From contig MKVN01000001.1 of the NCBI GenBank assembly GCA_001898855.1, positions 1-47,528 on the forward strand: a DNA stretch of 47,528 nt, in the 5' to 3' direction. Positions 15,025 to 22,960 of the stretch are shown in pieces. The translations under genes and the position numbers were made by a program. The DNA comes from Micrococcales bacterium 73-13 (GTDB lineage: Bacteria; Actinomycetota; Actinomycetes; Actinomycetales; Microbacteriaceae). The notes under the pieces were generated by a model. That model was not told where the DNA came from. It did no database searches and saw only the letters and a list, made by a program, of their open reading frames with translations. The number at the start of each line of letters is the position of its first letter. Within the stretch, counting starts at the first letter, position 1.

Positions 15025-16230
15025 ATGGCCGCATCCCCGACGATGAGCGCGGAGGAGCCCTGGCCGGTCGCGCGGCTCGCCGGCGAGCTCAAGGGCTACA
15101 TCGACCGCCTCGGCGAGGTCTGGGTCGAGGGCGAGATCACGCAGTGGAACGCCCGGCAGTCGGGCGTGTTCGCGAAGCTCAAGGACCTCGAGCAGGACGC
15201 GACGCTCGGGCTCACCGTCTGGCTGCGGACCATCCCGGACGCCGCGACCGAGTTCAAGGCGGGCGACCGCGTCGTCGTCCGCGCCAAGGTCGACTTCTGG
15301 GCGAACCGCGGCGAGCTCACGCTCAACGCGCGCGAGCTGCGGCACGTCGGGCTCGGCGACCTCCTCGAGCGGCTGGAGCGGCTGCGCCGGCAGCTCGCGG
15401 CCGAGGGGCTGTTCGACCCCTCGCGGAAGGTCCCCCTGCCGTTCCTGCCGCAGTGCATCGGACTCGTCACCGGGGAGAACTCCGACGCCGAGAAGGACGT
15501 CGTGCGCAACGCCCGGCTGCGCTGGCCGGACGTCCGATTCCGGACCCGGCACGCGCTCGTCCAGGGCGAGCGCGCCGCCGCCGAGGTCGCCGCCGGCATC
15601 CGGGAGCTCGACGCCGACCCCGAGGTCGACGTCATCATCGTCGCGCGCGGCGGCGGCGACTTCATGAACCTGCTCCCGTTCAGCGACGAGGCCCTGCTGC
15701 GCACCGCCGCGGCCTGCGTCACGCCGCTCGTCTCGGCGATCGGCCACGAGAACGACCGGCCGCTGCTCGACGAGGTCGCCGACCTGCGCGCCTCGACCCC
15801 GACCGACGCGGCGAAGCGCGTGGTGCCGGACGTCGTCGAGGAGCTGAGCCGCATCCGGCAGGCGCGCGCGCGGAGCCTGAACCGGCTCGCGACGCTCGTC
15901 GGCACCGAGATCGAGCGGATCTCGGCGCTGCGGTCCCGGCCGGCGCTGCTGGAGGCGAGCTGGATCGTCAGCAGCCGCGAGGAGGAGGTCGCCCGCTGGG
16001 CGGAGCGCGGCGCGCAGCTCCTGGAGCGGCGCGTCGAGGCCGCGCACGCCGTCGTCGCCCAGCTCTCCGGCCAGCTGCGCGCGCTGTCGCCGCTGCGCAC
16101 GCTGGAGCGCGGCTACGCGATCGCCTATCGGGAGGGCGGCGCGATCCTGCGCTCCGCCGCCGAGGCGGCGGCCGGCGACCCGATCGGCGTCATGCTCGGC
16201 GACGGCGAGATCGCGGCCCGCGTCGAGTAG
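15025..16230 (+). CDS. xseA: exodeoxyribonuclease VII large subunit
   Basis: A 401-residue large subunit that, with many copies of XseB, degrades single-stranded DNA from both ends. N-terminal OB-fold (about 12-108: [24 protein letters not shown]), catalytic domain from about 130 with [29 protein letters not shown], the signature [20 protein letters not shown] and TPTDAA, then helices to the C-terminus. The ARGGG motif is followed by DFMNLLPF rather than the common SxEDLW, a form I associate with actinobacteria. Length is a little short (E. coli 456) because the helical arm is reduced. xseB follows after 83 bp with its own -10 box. Confidence 0.95.
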   Translation: MAASPTMSAEEPWPVARLAGELKGYIDRLGEVWVEGEITQWNARQSGVFAKLKDLEQDATLGLTVWLRTIPDAATEFKAGDRVVVRAKVDFWANRGELTLNARELRHVGLGDLLERLERLRRQLAAEGLFDPSRKVPLPFLPQCIGLVTGENSDAEKDVVRNARLRWPDVRFRTRHALVQGERAAAEVAAGIRELDADPEVDVIIVARGGGDFMNLLPFSDEALLRTAAACVTPLVSAIGHENDRPLLDEVADLRASTPTDAAKRVVPDVVEELSRIRQARARSLNRLATLVGTEIERISALRSRPALLEASWIVSSREEEVARWAERGAQLLERRVEAAHAVVAQLSGQLRALSPLRTLERGYAIAYREGGAILRSAAEAAAGDPIGVMLGDGEIAARVE

Positions 16231-16250
16231 GGCGCCCGCGCCTACGCCGC

Positions 16251-16297
16251 GGGTCGAGCGCCGGCGGAGCCGGTGTACCGGGACCCCTCGCGGGCCA
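16251..16297. repeat. possible diverged copy of the intergenic repeat
   Basis: GGGTCGAGCGCCGG... GGTGTACCGGGACCCC lies between xseA and xseB. It keeps the frame GGTCGAG-(centre)-GTA-CCGnGACC of the two clearer copies, with a palindromic centre (CCGGCGGAGCCGG). Assignment to the same family is tentative. Confidence 0.35.
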
Positions 16298-16299
16298 AC

Positions 16300-16313
16300 T
16301 ACATTGGAACCCG
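16300..16313 (+). promoter_or_regulatory. probable promoter of xseB
   Basis: TACATT at 16300-16305 ends 8 nt before the xseB ATG; no Shine-Dalgarno is visible. Confidence 0.45.
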
Positions 16314-16544
16314 ATGACCGATCAGCCCCCCGCCGACGTCGCGAGCCTGTCCTACGAGCAGGCCCGCGACGAGCTGGTCGAGGTCGTGACGAGGCTCGAG
16401 CAGGGCGCCGCGACGCTCGAGGAGTCCCTCGCGCTCTGGGAGCGCGGCGAGGCCCTCGCGGCCCGCTGCGAGGAGTGGCTGCAGGGCGCGAAGACCCGGC
16501 TCGACGCGGCGCGACAGGCCGCCGTCGCGGCGGAGACCCCGTGA
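16314..16544 (+). CDS. xseB: exodeoxyribonuclease VII small subunit
   Basis: A 76-residue all-helical subunit. The family core [20 protein letters not shown], followed by [20 protein letters not shown] and a third helix with [13 protein letters not shown], matches XseB closely, including the L-E-x-G-x2-L-E-E-S-L/A turn. It stabilises and targets XseA. Its stop TGA overlaps the next gene's GTG start (GTGA), coupling translation to the DUF4245 gene. Confidence 0.95.
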   Translation: MTDQPPADVASLSYEQARDELVEVVTRLEQGAATLEESLALWERGEALAARCEEWLQGAKTRLDAARQAAVAAETP

Positions 16545-17131
16545 CCGATCCCGCCGCGACTCCGGTCGCGACCGCGCCGCGGCCGCGCACCGCCCGCTAC
16601 CCGAGCACCGCGCTCGCGCTGATCGGCTCCGTCATCGGCTGCCTCGGGATCGTCGCGTTCATCATCCTGGTGGTGGTGCGACCAGACGCGATGTCGCCGC
16701 GCACCGTCGACTGGGTCGCCGCGGCGCAGGAGTCCGGCGATCCCGCGCTCCTGGCGCCGGAGCTGCCGGAGGGCTGGTCGGCGAATTACGCGGAGCTCGT
16801 CACCGACGGCGACACCCGAGTGTGGCGGGTCGGCTTCGTGAGCCCCGCCGGCGGCTTCGTCGGCATGTCCGAGGCGCTCGCCGGCAGCGACGCCTGGGTC
16901 GCCGCCCAGGTCGGCGACGCCGGGACGGGCGGGTCGGTCGGCATCGACGGGCTGCGCTGGACCACGGTCGACCGGCGCGGCGAGCGGGACCCCGGCAACC
17001 GCGCCTACACGATGGTGACGCGGCTGGACCCCCCGGACACCCGGGCGATCGCGCTCTACGGCACCGGCTCCGACGAGGAGTTCCGCGTCGTCGCGAACGC
17101 CGTCGCCGCGGCCGTGAGGGCGTCGCGATGA
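16541..17131 (+). CDS. DUF4245 membrane-anchored protein
   Basis: A 196-residue protein with a short cytoplasmic N-terminus rich in Pro/Arg, one membrane span (about 23-46, [25 protein letters not shown]) and an extracytoplasmic domain. The phrase [16 protein letters not shown] and the following [14 protein letters not shown]... [18 protein letters not shown] are typical of DUF4245, an actinobacterial family next to xseAB and glpX genes. Function unknown. Overlaps of 4 bp at both ends (GTGA with xseB, ATGA with the carbonic anhydrase) make the three genes one coupled unit. Confidence 0.9.
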   Translation: MTDPAATPVATAPRPRTARYPSTALALIGSVIGCLGIVAFIILVVVRPDAMSPRTVDWVAAAQESGDPALLAPELPEGWSANYAELVTDGDTRVWRVGFVSPAGGFVGMSEALAGSDAWVAAQVGDAGTGGSVGIDGLRWTTVDRRGERDPGNRAYTMVTRLDPPDTRAIALYGTGSDEEFRVVANAVAAAVRASR

Positions 17132-17751
17132 ACCCCGCCGAGGCCTGGGCCGAGCTGCTCGCCGGCAACCAGCGGTTCGTCGAGGGCCGCGTCGACCACC
17201 CGCATCAGGACGCCGCGCGCCGCGCCGACCTCGCCGAGGGCCAGGCGCCGATCGCCACCATCTTCGGCTGCAGCGACTCGCGGCTCGCGGCCGAGCTCAT
17301 CTTCGACCGCGGCCTCGGCGACCTCTTCGTGGTGCGCAACGCCGGCCAGGTGATCTCGGACTCGGTCATCGGCTCGCTGGAGTACGCGGTGAGCATCCTC
17401 GGCGTCCCGCTCATCGTCGTGCTCGGCCACGACGCCTGCGGCGCGGTCGCCGCCGCGATGCAGAGCACGCGGCCGGACGCGACGCCGTTCCCGGTGCACA
17501 TCGCGCGCATCGTGCGGACCATCCTGCCGGCGGTGCACCGCGTGCGCGAGCGCAACCCCTCGACGCCGGCGTACGAGCTCGATCCCCAGGAGGTCGGCCG
17601 CGAGCACCTGCGGGACACCATCCGGGAGCTGCTGGAGGCCTCGCCCGTGACGGCCGAGGCGGTGGCCGACGGTAGGCTGGCCGTGGTCGGCGCGAACTAC
17701 CGCCTGGCCGCCGGACGAGTCGAGCCCGACGTCATCGTCGGCCTCGTCTGA
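17128..17751 (+). CDS. beta-class carbonic anhydrase
   Basis: A 207-residue zinc enzyme interconverting carbon dioxide and bicarbonate. Ligands and catalytic pair: Cys48, Asp50 and Arg52 in GCSDSR, and His101, Cys104 in LGHDACGA. The VVRNAGQ and GSLEYAV blocks are also present. The C-terminus (GRLAVVGANYRLAAGRVEPD) is the usual family tail. No signal peptide, so cytoplasmic. It overlaps DUF4245 by 4 bp. Bicarbonate supply for carboxylation is the usual role; co-expression with xseB is a recurring actinobacterial arrangement, not a functional hint. Confidence 0.96.
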   Translation: MNPAEAWAELLAGNQRFVEGRVDHPHQDAARRADLAEGQAPIATIFGCSDSRLAAELIFDRGLGDLFVVRNAGQVISDSVIGSLEYAVSILGVPLIVVLGHDACGAVAAAMQSTRPDATPFPVHIARIVRTILPAVHRVRERNPSTPAYELDPQEVGREHLRDTIRELLEASPVTAEAVADGRLAVVGANYRLAAGRVEPDVIVGLV

Positions 17752-17805
17752 GCTGAGCAACCGCCGGTCGCGCGCATCGCGATCGGCCCGACGGAGGAAG
17801 CGCCC

Positions 17806-19218
17806 GTGACCGAGATCGTCGAGATCGACGGCAAGCAGTACCGCAAGGACCACGACACGATGGGCGACGTCTTCGTCCCCGTCGAGGCGCTGTACCAGGC
17901 GCAGACGCAGCGCGCGGTGGAGAACTTCCCGATCTCGGGCCAGGGGCTCGAGGAGGCGAACATCGTCGAGCTCGCCCGGATCAAGAAGGCCGCGGCGATC
18001 GTCAACGGCCGTCGCGGCATCATCCCCACCGACGTCGCGGAGGCGATCCAGGCCGCCGCGCAGGAGATCATCGACGGCCGGCACTTCGACCAGTTCCCGA
18101 TCGACGTCTACCAGACGGGCTCGGGCACCAGCTCGAACATGAACGCCAACGAGGTCATCTCGACGATCGCGACCGCCTCCCTCGGCAAGCCGGTCCACCC
18201 GAACGACCACGTCAACGCCTCGCAGTCCTCGAACGACGTGTACCCCACCTCGGTGCACCTGGCCGCGACGAACGCGCTGGTGCGCGACCTCGTCCCCGCG
18301 CTGCAGCACCTGCACGCCTCGCTCGCGCGGAAGGCGCAGGAGTGGGCGACGGTCGTCAAGTCCGGCCGCACCCACCTGATGGACGCCACGCCGGTGACGC
18401 TCGGCCAGGAGTTCGGCGGCTACGCGCGCCAGATCGAGCTCGGCGTCGAGCGGATCCAGGCGGCGATCCCGCGCGTCGCGGAGGTGCCGCTCGGCGGCAC
18501 CGCGACCGGCACCGGCATCAACACGCCGCTCGGCTTCTCCGCCGACGTCATCGCCGAGCTCGCGAGCGACATCGGTCTGCCGATCACCGAGGCGAAGGAC
18601 CACTTCGAGGCGCAGGGCGCCAGGGACGCCCTCGTCGAGGCCTCCGGCGTGCTCAAGGTCATCGCCGTCAGCCTCACCAAGATCAACAATGACCTGCGCT
18701 GGATGGGCTCCGGGCCGAACACGGGCCTCGGCGAGCTGCACATCCCGGACCTGCAGCCGGGCTCCTCGATCATGCCCGGCAAGGTCAACCCGGTCATCCC
18801 GGAGGCGATGCTCCAGGTGGTCTCCCGGGTCATCGGGAACGACGCCGCGATCACCTTCGCCGGCGCCTCCGGCTCCTTCGAGCTCAACGTCCAGATCCCG
18901 GTCATCGCGAACGCGCTGCTGGAGTCGATCCGCCTGCTCGCCAACGCGAGCCGCGTGCTCGCCGACAAGACGATCGACGGCCTCGAGGCGAACGTCGAGC
19001 GGGCGAAGTTCCTCGCGGAGGCCTCGCCCTCGATCGTCACGCCGCTGAACAAGGTCATCGGCTACGAGGCGGCGGCGAAGATCGCCAAGCACGCCGTGGC
19101 GAAGGGGCTGACCGTCCGCGAGGCGGTCATCGACCTCGGCTACGTCGAACGCGGCGAGATCACGCTCGAGCAGCTCGACGAGAAGCTCGACGTGCTCTCC
19201 ATGACGCACCCGTCTTGA
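17806..19218 (+). CDS. fumC: class II fumarate hydratase
   Basis: A 470-residue iron-independent fumarase that hydrates fumarate to malate in the TCA cycle. Active-site regions: [14 protein letters not shown] (105-117), the catalytic His190 in [12 protein letters not shown], and the superfamily signature [11 protein letters not shown] at 319-329. Length and ends match FumC rather than aspartase or argininosuccinate lyase, and [12 protein letters not shown] is fumarase-like. The GTG start has a strong GGAGGAAG site 5-6 nt upstream. The stop is followed by two inverted-repeat elements before the convergent LPXTG gene. Confidence 0.97.
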   Translation: MTEIVEIDGKQYRKDHDTMGDVFVPVEALYQAQTQRAVENFPISGQGLEEANIVELARIKKAAAIVNGRRGIIPTDVAEAIQAAAQEIIDGRHFDQFPIDVYQTGSGTSSNMNANEVISTIATASLGKPVHPNDHVNASQSSNDVYPTSVHLAATNALVRDLVPALQHLHASLARKAQEWATVVKSGRTHLMDATPVTLGQEFGGYARQIELGVERIQAAIPRVAEVPLGGTATGTGINTPLGFSADVIAELASDIGLPITEAKDHFEAQGARDALVEASGVLKVIAVSLTKINNDLRWMGSGPNTGLGELHIPDLQPGSSIMPGKVNPVIPEAMLQVVSRVIGNDAAITFAGASGSFELNVQIPVIANALLESIRLLANASRVLADKTIDGLEANVERAKFLAEASPSIVTPLNKVIGYEAAAKIAKHAVAKGLTVREAVIDLGYVERGEITLEQLDEKLDVLSMTHPS

Positions 19219-19264
19219 TCCGAAGGTGGAGGCTTGCGTAGCAAGGCTCGACCGAAGGATCAAG
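19214..19264. terminator. long inverted repeat after fumC
   Basis: Perfect 8-bp outer arms CTTGATCC (19214-19221) and GGATCAAG (19257-19264) enclose a second hairpin, GAGGCTTGC (19229-19237), loop GTA, GCAAGGCTC (19241-19249) with one mismatch. The left arm contains the fumC stop codon. It probably terminates fumC and perhaps the convergent gene; the compound structure also looks like a small repeat element. Confidence 0.5.
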
Positions 19265-19298
19265 GTCGAGTAGCCCGCAAGGCGGGCGTATCGAGACC
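19264..19298. repeat. dispersed imperfect palindrome, copy 2
   Basis: GGTCGAGTAGCC... GGCGTATCGAGACC is the same flanking sequence as at 8887-8919 with a different GC centre (CGCAAGGCG-type). It sits directly against the fumC terminator-like repeat in a convergent gap. Confidence 0.6.
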
Positions 19299-19306
19299 CC
19301 TTCTCC

Positions 19307-20458
19307 CTAGTCCCGGCGCCGTCGCGCGCCGAGTCGCAGCGCGGCCGCGCCGGCGAGCAGGATGACGCCGGCGAACGCGAGTGCGGCAGCCGGCTCCGAG
19401 CCGGTCGCCGGCAGGGCCGGCGCCGCGGCGGTCGGATCCCCGAAGACGACGGAGAGCCGACCGGGCGACGACACCGCGGTGTACCAGTGGTACGAGGGGC
19501 AGGCGACGATCGGCGCCGCGAGGTTCGAGCCCGCCTCGGCGCCGCCGTCGGTCGCGGTCGAGGCGGGCTCGGCATTGCCGCAGAGCGTCAGCGTGCCGGG
19601 GGTCGCGGTCACCGGATTCCCGTCGCCCGCGCCGATGCCGGCGCCGAGCCAGCCGCCGTAGCTGGCGTCGCCGCCGACCGCCATGACCGATCCGCCGGAG
19701 ATCGTCACGGCGAAGCCGCTCCCGCCGTCGCCGGTCACGAACTCCGAGCCCCCGCCGCCGATCCCGGCCGCGTTCGACCAGACGCCGCCTGCGCCCGCCC
19801 CGCCGAACGCCGTCACGCTGCCGCCGGAGATCGTGACCGGGAGGCTCACGGTGCCAATGCTCGCCGAGCCGCCCCCGATCCCGGCTGCGCCGGCGCCGCC
19901 CCGGGCGGTCACCGTGCCGCCCTCGATCCGCACCTCGCGCACCCCGCCGAACGGCGCGGACGCATCGCCCTGGCCGCCGCCGATGCCGGCTCCGCCGTCG
20001 CCGCCGGTCGCCTCGATCGTCCCGCCGAGGATGACGATCGTGCCGGCGAACGACATGGCGCTCCCGCCGATGCCCGCGGCGCCGGGCGAGCCGATCGCGG
20101 TGAGCCGTCCCGCGCCGCCGCCGTCGACGTCGCGGATCACGATCCCGCTCGTCGCGTCGCTGACGTCGACGGCCGCGCCGGGGCTCGCGCTCGCGTCGAC
20201 GACGAGGTGCGTGCCGTGGAGATCGATCGTCAGCGTGACCCCGGGCGGCACCTCGAGGTTCGAGCCGGGCGGGTTCGCGATCGTCCCGCCGACGAGCACG
20301 ATCACGTCGCCGTCGGCGGCCCCCGTGACGAGGGCCTGCAGCGTGGCCCAGTCGCCCGCGCTCGTCACCGCGGCGTGCGCCGGGCTCGGCGCGGCGAGGG
20401 CGATGGCGCCGAAGCCGAGCGCGAGCGCGAGGCCCGCGGCGGCTCGGCGCACGATCAT
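19307..20458 (-). CDS. LPXTG-anchored, glycine-rich repeat surface protein
   Basis: A 383-residue secreted protein. Residues 1-29 are a signal peptide (MIVRRAAAGLALALG ... PAHA|A). About 30-130 form a beta-strand-rich region (VPPGVTLTIDLHGTHLVVDA). Then come four imperfect repeats of the type I-x-GG-T/S-x-x-A-x-GG-x-G-AGIGGG (about 140-285). The C-terminus is a complete sorting signal: LPATG at 349-353, a hydrophobic stretch, and a GARRRRD tail. A sortase should therefore link it to peptidoglycan. The repeats suggest a parallel beta-helix adhesin or carbohydrate-binding wall protein like the AGIGGG-repeat proteins of Gram-positives (inference). The ATG follows TAGGGT by 6 nt, and an ACCGA-N4-TCGGT operator covers the -35 region. 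Confidence 0.85.
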   Translation of the reverse strand: MIVRRAAAGLALALGFGAIALAAPSPAHAAVTSAGDWATLQALVTGAADGDVIVLVGGTIANPPGSNLEVPPGVTLTIDLHGTHLVVDASASPGAAVDVSDATSGIVIRDVDGGGAGRLTAIGSPGAAGIGGSAMSFAGTIVILGGTIEATGGDGGAGIGGGQGDASAPFGGVREVRIEGGTVTARGGAGAAGIGGGSASIGTVSLPVTISGGSVTAFGGAGAGGVWSNAAGIGGGGSEFVTGDGGSGFAVTISGGSVMAVGGDASYGGWLGAGIGAGDGNPVTATPGTLTLCGNAEPASTATDGGAEAGSNLAAPIVACPSYHWYTAVSSPGRLSVVFGDPTAAAPALPATGSEPAAALAFAGVILLAGAAALRLGARRRRD

Positions 20459-20492
20459 GCGGCGACCCTAGCAACAAAACCGATCGCTCGGT
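20459..20492 (-). promoter_or_regulatory. leaderless promoter and TetR-type operator, LPXTG gene
   Basis: TAGGGT (20465-20470) ends 6 nt before the ATG. ACCGA (20479-20483), four bases, TCGGT (20488-20492) form an inverted repeat of the ACCGA-CG-TCGGT type common for TetR regulators, lying between -10 and -35. A TetR gene ends 41 bp upstream. Confidence 0.6.
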
Positions 20493-20532
20493 CGGAAATC
20501 TCGTTCCCTGGCCGCCGCCGCGATCGACGCGG

Positions 20533-21105
20533 CTAAGGCTGGAGGATCCGCACCGCCACGCCCACCGCGTCGCCGAGGCTCGTCCGGTAGACCTCGTGAT
20601 GCAGCAGGTGCCCCTCGACCGCGGCGAACGACATCTCGGCGAGTTCGGACGCGCTGCGGTCGGTGCGCATCAGCCCCCGCTCCTGCTGCACCTCGTTCCA
20701 GGCGGCGAGCGCGTCGATCACGAAGCGGTGCACCGCCTCGATCCGGGCCCGGAAGGCCTCGTTCTCCCGGTTCGCGTAGACGAAGTCGGCGATCGCGTAC
20801 GAGAGGCCGGCGTTCTCCCCGAGCGCGGCGAGCAGCTCGCCGAGCGCGCCCTCGAGCGTCGTCGCGTCCGAGGCCCGCGCCGCCGCGGCGAAGTCCCCCG
20901 ACTCCCTCGCCACCTGCTCGAGCACCGCGAGGAAGTACTCCTCCTTGCTCGGGAAGTGGTAGTAGAACGCGCCGTTCGAGATCCCGGAGTCGGCGAGGAC
21001 CTCGCGCACCGACGTCGCGGTGAACCCCTTCGCGGGGAAGCGCAGGAGCCCGAGCCGGATGAGCTCCGCGCGCGTCGCCTCGCGGTTCTCGTCGTGCTTG
21101 CTCAC
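20533..21105 (-). CDS. TetR family transcriptional regulator
   Basis: A 190-residue repressor with an N-terminal helix-turn-helix (about 8-55): ATRAELIRLGLLRFPAKGFTATSVREVLADSGISNGAFYYHFPSKEEYF in outline. The C-terminal domain (EVQQERGLMRTDRSASELAEMSFAAVEGHLL) has the TetR_C shape of AcrR/NemR-like proteins. It is oriented the same way as the LPXTG gene and lies just upstream of it, with a matching operator in between, so local control is the simplest inference. The GTG start follows GAGACT by 6 nt. Ligand unknown. Confidence 0.92.
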   Translation of the reverse strand: MSKHDENREATRAELIRLGLLRFPAKGFTATSVREVLADSGISNGAFYYHFPSKEEYFLAVLEQVARESGDFAAAARASDATTLEGALGELLAALGENAGLSYAIADFVYANRENEAFRARIEAVHRFVIDALAAWNEVQQERGLMRTDRSASELAEMSFAAVEGHLLHHEVYRTSLGDAVGVAVRILQP

Positions 21106-21186
21106 CTCGCCAGTCTCGCATTCGAGGGGAGGGAGCGGGACCGGCGGGACGCCGGGCGCCGGGCGGCCGCGGGAGACGCGCCGGCC

Positions 21187-22110
21187 CTAGGCGCGGCCGA
21201 CCACGACCCCGTCGACGATCCGCGCGGATCGGAAGATCCCGTTGACCGTCGCGATGTCCTTCATGACCTCGTCGGAGGCGACGAGCGAGCGGTCCTGGTA
21301 GCCGAGGATCCACTCGTCGAAGGCCGGCACGACGACCTCCCGCGGCACCGGCGCCCCGACGACCCCGTCGTCGAGGACGCGCATCTCGCGACCCTCGACC
21401 GAGACCGGCTCGAGCCCCTCGACGGCCTCGACGGCGGGACGGACGACCGACTTGGGCAGCTTCGTCCACCAGGCGAGGTCGTCGATCGTCGCCGGGCCGC
21501 GGGCGGCGTAGAACGCGCGCGCGATCCTCGCGAGGAACGCCGCCTCGTCCTCGACCGACTCCCGCGCCCGCTCGACGAGCTGCTCCCCGCCCTCGAACCG
21601 TCCGAGGTGCAGCACCCCGGAGATCGCGAGCGTCGAGGTGAAGTGGTAGACGATGCCGGGGCCCTGGGGGACGCCGGCCTCGGCCCACAGCGCGGCGAGC
21701 TCCTCCCGCGAGTGCGGACGACGGTCGAGCGCCTCGATCGCGACCGATCTCGCGAGCTCGAAGTCGGCGTCCTCGAGGCCGAGGAACCGGCGCCGGCCGC
21801 GCACCGCCGCCTGCATCCGCGGACCCGTCGCGCGCGCGAAGCCCGCGAGGTCGTCCGGCCTCACCGCGAAGAGCGTGCCGCGCATCGGCCAGCCGCGCAC
21901 GAGCTCGCCCGCGTCGAAGGCCGCGCGCACGTCGTCCGCCGTCGTGCCGGGGGCCGAGCGCAGCGCGATCGCCTGGAGCACCGCGCTCTGATCCTGGCCC
22001 TGCAGCGCGCCCGCACGCGCGACGACCGCCACGGGCGACAGCCCGGAGCCGCCGAGCAGGTGCGCCCGGGCGCGGAGCCGGCGCGCCTCGTCGGAGGGGA
22101 TCTCGATCAC
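21187..22110 (-). CDS. AlkZ-like winged-helix DNA glycosylase family protein (HTH_42)
   Basis: A 307-residue protein of the winged-helix DNA-binding family PF06224. The N-terminal ARAGALQGQDQSAVLQAIALR carries Q37-G38-Q39, a QxQ motif at the place where AlkZ-like glycosylases have their catalytic QxQ. Downstream features WPMRGTLFAV, SREELAALWAEAG, ATIDDLAWWTKLPKS and PAFDEWILGYQDRS are typical of the actinobacterial AlkZ-like branch. Expected activity, if conserved, is excision of bulky or crosslinked alkyl adducts. Gly in the middle of QxQ, where an aliphatic residue is usual, leaves activity uncertain. GTG start follows TAGCGT (22117-22122) by 6 nt. A relative with the QxD motif is at 29640. 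Confidence 0.8.
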   Translation of the reverse strand: MIEIPSDEARRLRARAHLLGGSGLSPVAVVARAGALQGQDQSAVLQAIALRSAPGTTADDVRAAFDAGELVRGWPMRGTLFAVRPDDLAGFARATGPRMQAAVRGRRRFLGLEDADFELARSVAIEALDRRPHSREELAALWAEAGVPQGPGIVYHFTSTLAISGVLHLGRFEGGEQLVERARESVEDEAAFLARIARAFYAARGPATIDDLAWWTKLPKSVVRPAVEAVEGLEPVSVEGREMRVLDDGVVGAPVPREVVVPAFDEWILGYQDRSLVASDEVMKDIATVNGIFRSARIVDGVVVGRA

Positions 22111-22122
22111 GCTCCGACGCTA
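22111..22122 (-). promoter_or_regulatory. leaderless promoter of the AlkZ-like gene
   Basis: TAGCGT at 22117-22122, then CGGAGC and the GTG start. Confidence 0.5.
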
Positions 22123-22156
22123 CGCCCCGCCGCCGACACCCGGCGCCGGCGCTCCG

Positions 22157-22918
22157 TCAGTCGTGGAGGACCGCGACCGGCGGCACCGGAGCGCCCTCGA
22201 AGGTCACGACGTCGCGCCCCTCGATCGGGTCGGGCAGCTGGATCGGGATGAGCACCGTCTGGCGCATGCCCCCGGCCGCGGCGCAGGCGGCGAGGCTGTC
22301 CTGCCCGGTCGCCCCGGGCAGCCCCCAGTAGACGCCGATCTGGACGACCCCGTCGGCCGGAGCCACCGCGGCCGCGCGCGGCACGCAGCCGAGCGGACCG
22401 GTCGCGGCGACCAGGACGTCCGAGAGACCGTAGGCCGTGTACCCGTCGCCCGGGTAGGCGCCGAGCAGGCCGGTGGGCTCGGGGTCCCCGAGGAACGACC
22501 AGCGCGGCATGCCGACCAGGTAGTCGGGCGCCCAGCCCCGTTCGATCTCCTGGAAGCCGGCGATCCCGCCGGGGGCGAGATCGGCGGGCGGCACCGCTCC
22601 GGGGCTGACCAGCCGGTCGACGAGGCCGGGCACCGGGCTCCCCCACATCCGGTCGACCGCGGTCGGCTCGGTCGCGGCGCGCGGCTGATGGGACACCGCG
22701 CCCCAGGCCTGCAGGCCGGCGAACGCGAGCAGGCCGAGCAGGCCGAGCAGGCAGATGATCCGGGTGAGGCCGTGCACGCCGTCGCCGGGCTCGGCTCGGT
22801 CGGGATCGCTCGTCGACCACCCGACGAGCACCCGCCACTGGGTGCGCGGCGAGACCAGGCCCCAGAGCAGGATCGCGCCGAGCAGCCCGGCGGCGGCCCC
22901 GAGGATCCAGCTCGTCAC
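22157..22918 (-). CDS. two-helix membrane protein, unknown function
   Basis: A 253-residue protein with hydrophobic helices at about 4-23 and 54-74, a short basic/acidic loop between them (TQWRVLVGWSTSDPDRAEPGDG) and a large C-terminal domain of about 175 residues outside the membrane. The latter has few charged residues, a Gly/Pro-rich character and three cysteines that could form disulfides. The loop between the helices resembles a motif in uncharacterised actinobacterial membrane proteins (SPRTQWR..W...DP..AEPGD), but I cannot name a family with confidence. The GTG start follows TAGTCT (22925-22930) by 6 nt. It lies between the AlkZ-like and phoH genes, same strand. Confidence 0.7.
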   Translation of the reverse strand: MTSWILGAAAGLLGAILLWGLVSPRTQWRVLVGWSTSDPDRAEPGDGVHGLTRIICLLGLLGLLAFAGLQAWGAVSHQPRAATEPTAVDRMWGSPVPGLVDRLVSPGAVPPADLAPGGIAGFQEIERGWAPDYLVGMPRWSFLGDPEPTGLLGAYPGDGYTAYGLSDVLVAATGPLGCVPRAAAVAPADGVVQIGVYWGLPGATGQDSLAACAAAGGMRQTVLIPIQLPDPIEGRDVVTFEGAPVPPVAVLHD

Positions 22919-22930
22919 CGTACGAGACTA
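22919..22930 (-). promoter_or_regulatory. leaderless promoter of the membrane-protein gene
   Basis: TAGTCT at 22925-22930, then CGTACG and the GTG start. Confidence 0.5.
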
Positions 22931-22960
22931 ACCGGCGCCCCGGAGGCCGGCGACGAGGGC

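Noticed and set aside
19307-20458. PE-PGRS-like protein
   Set aside because: It is Gly-rich, but there is no PE domain; it has a Sec signal peptide and an LPXTG sorting signal instead.
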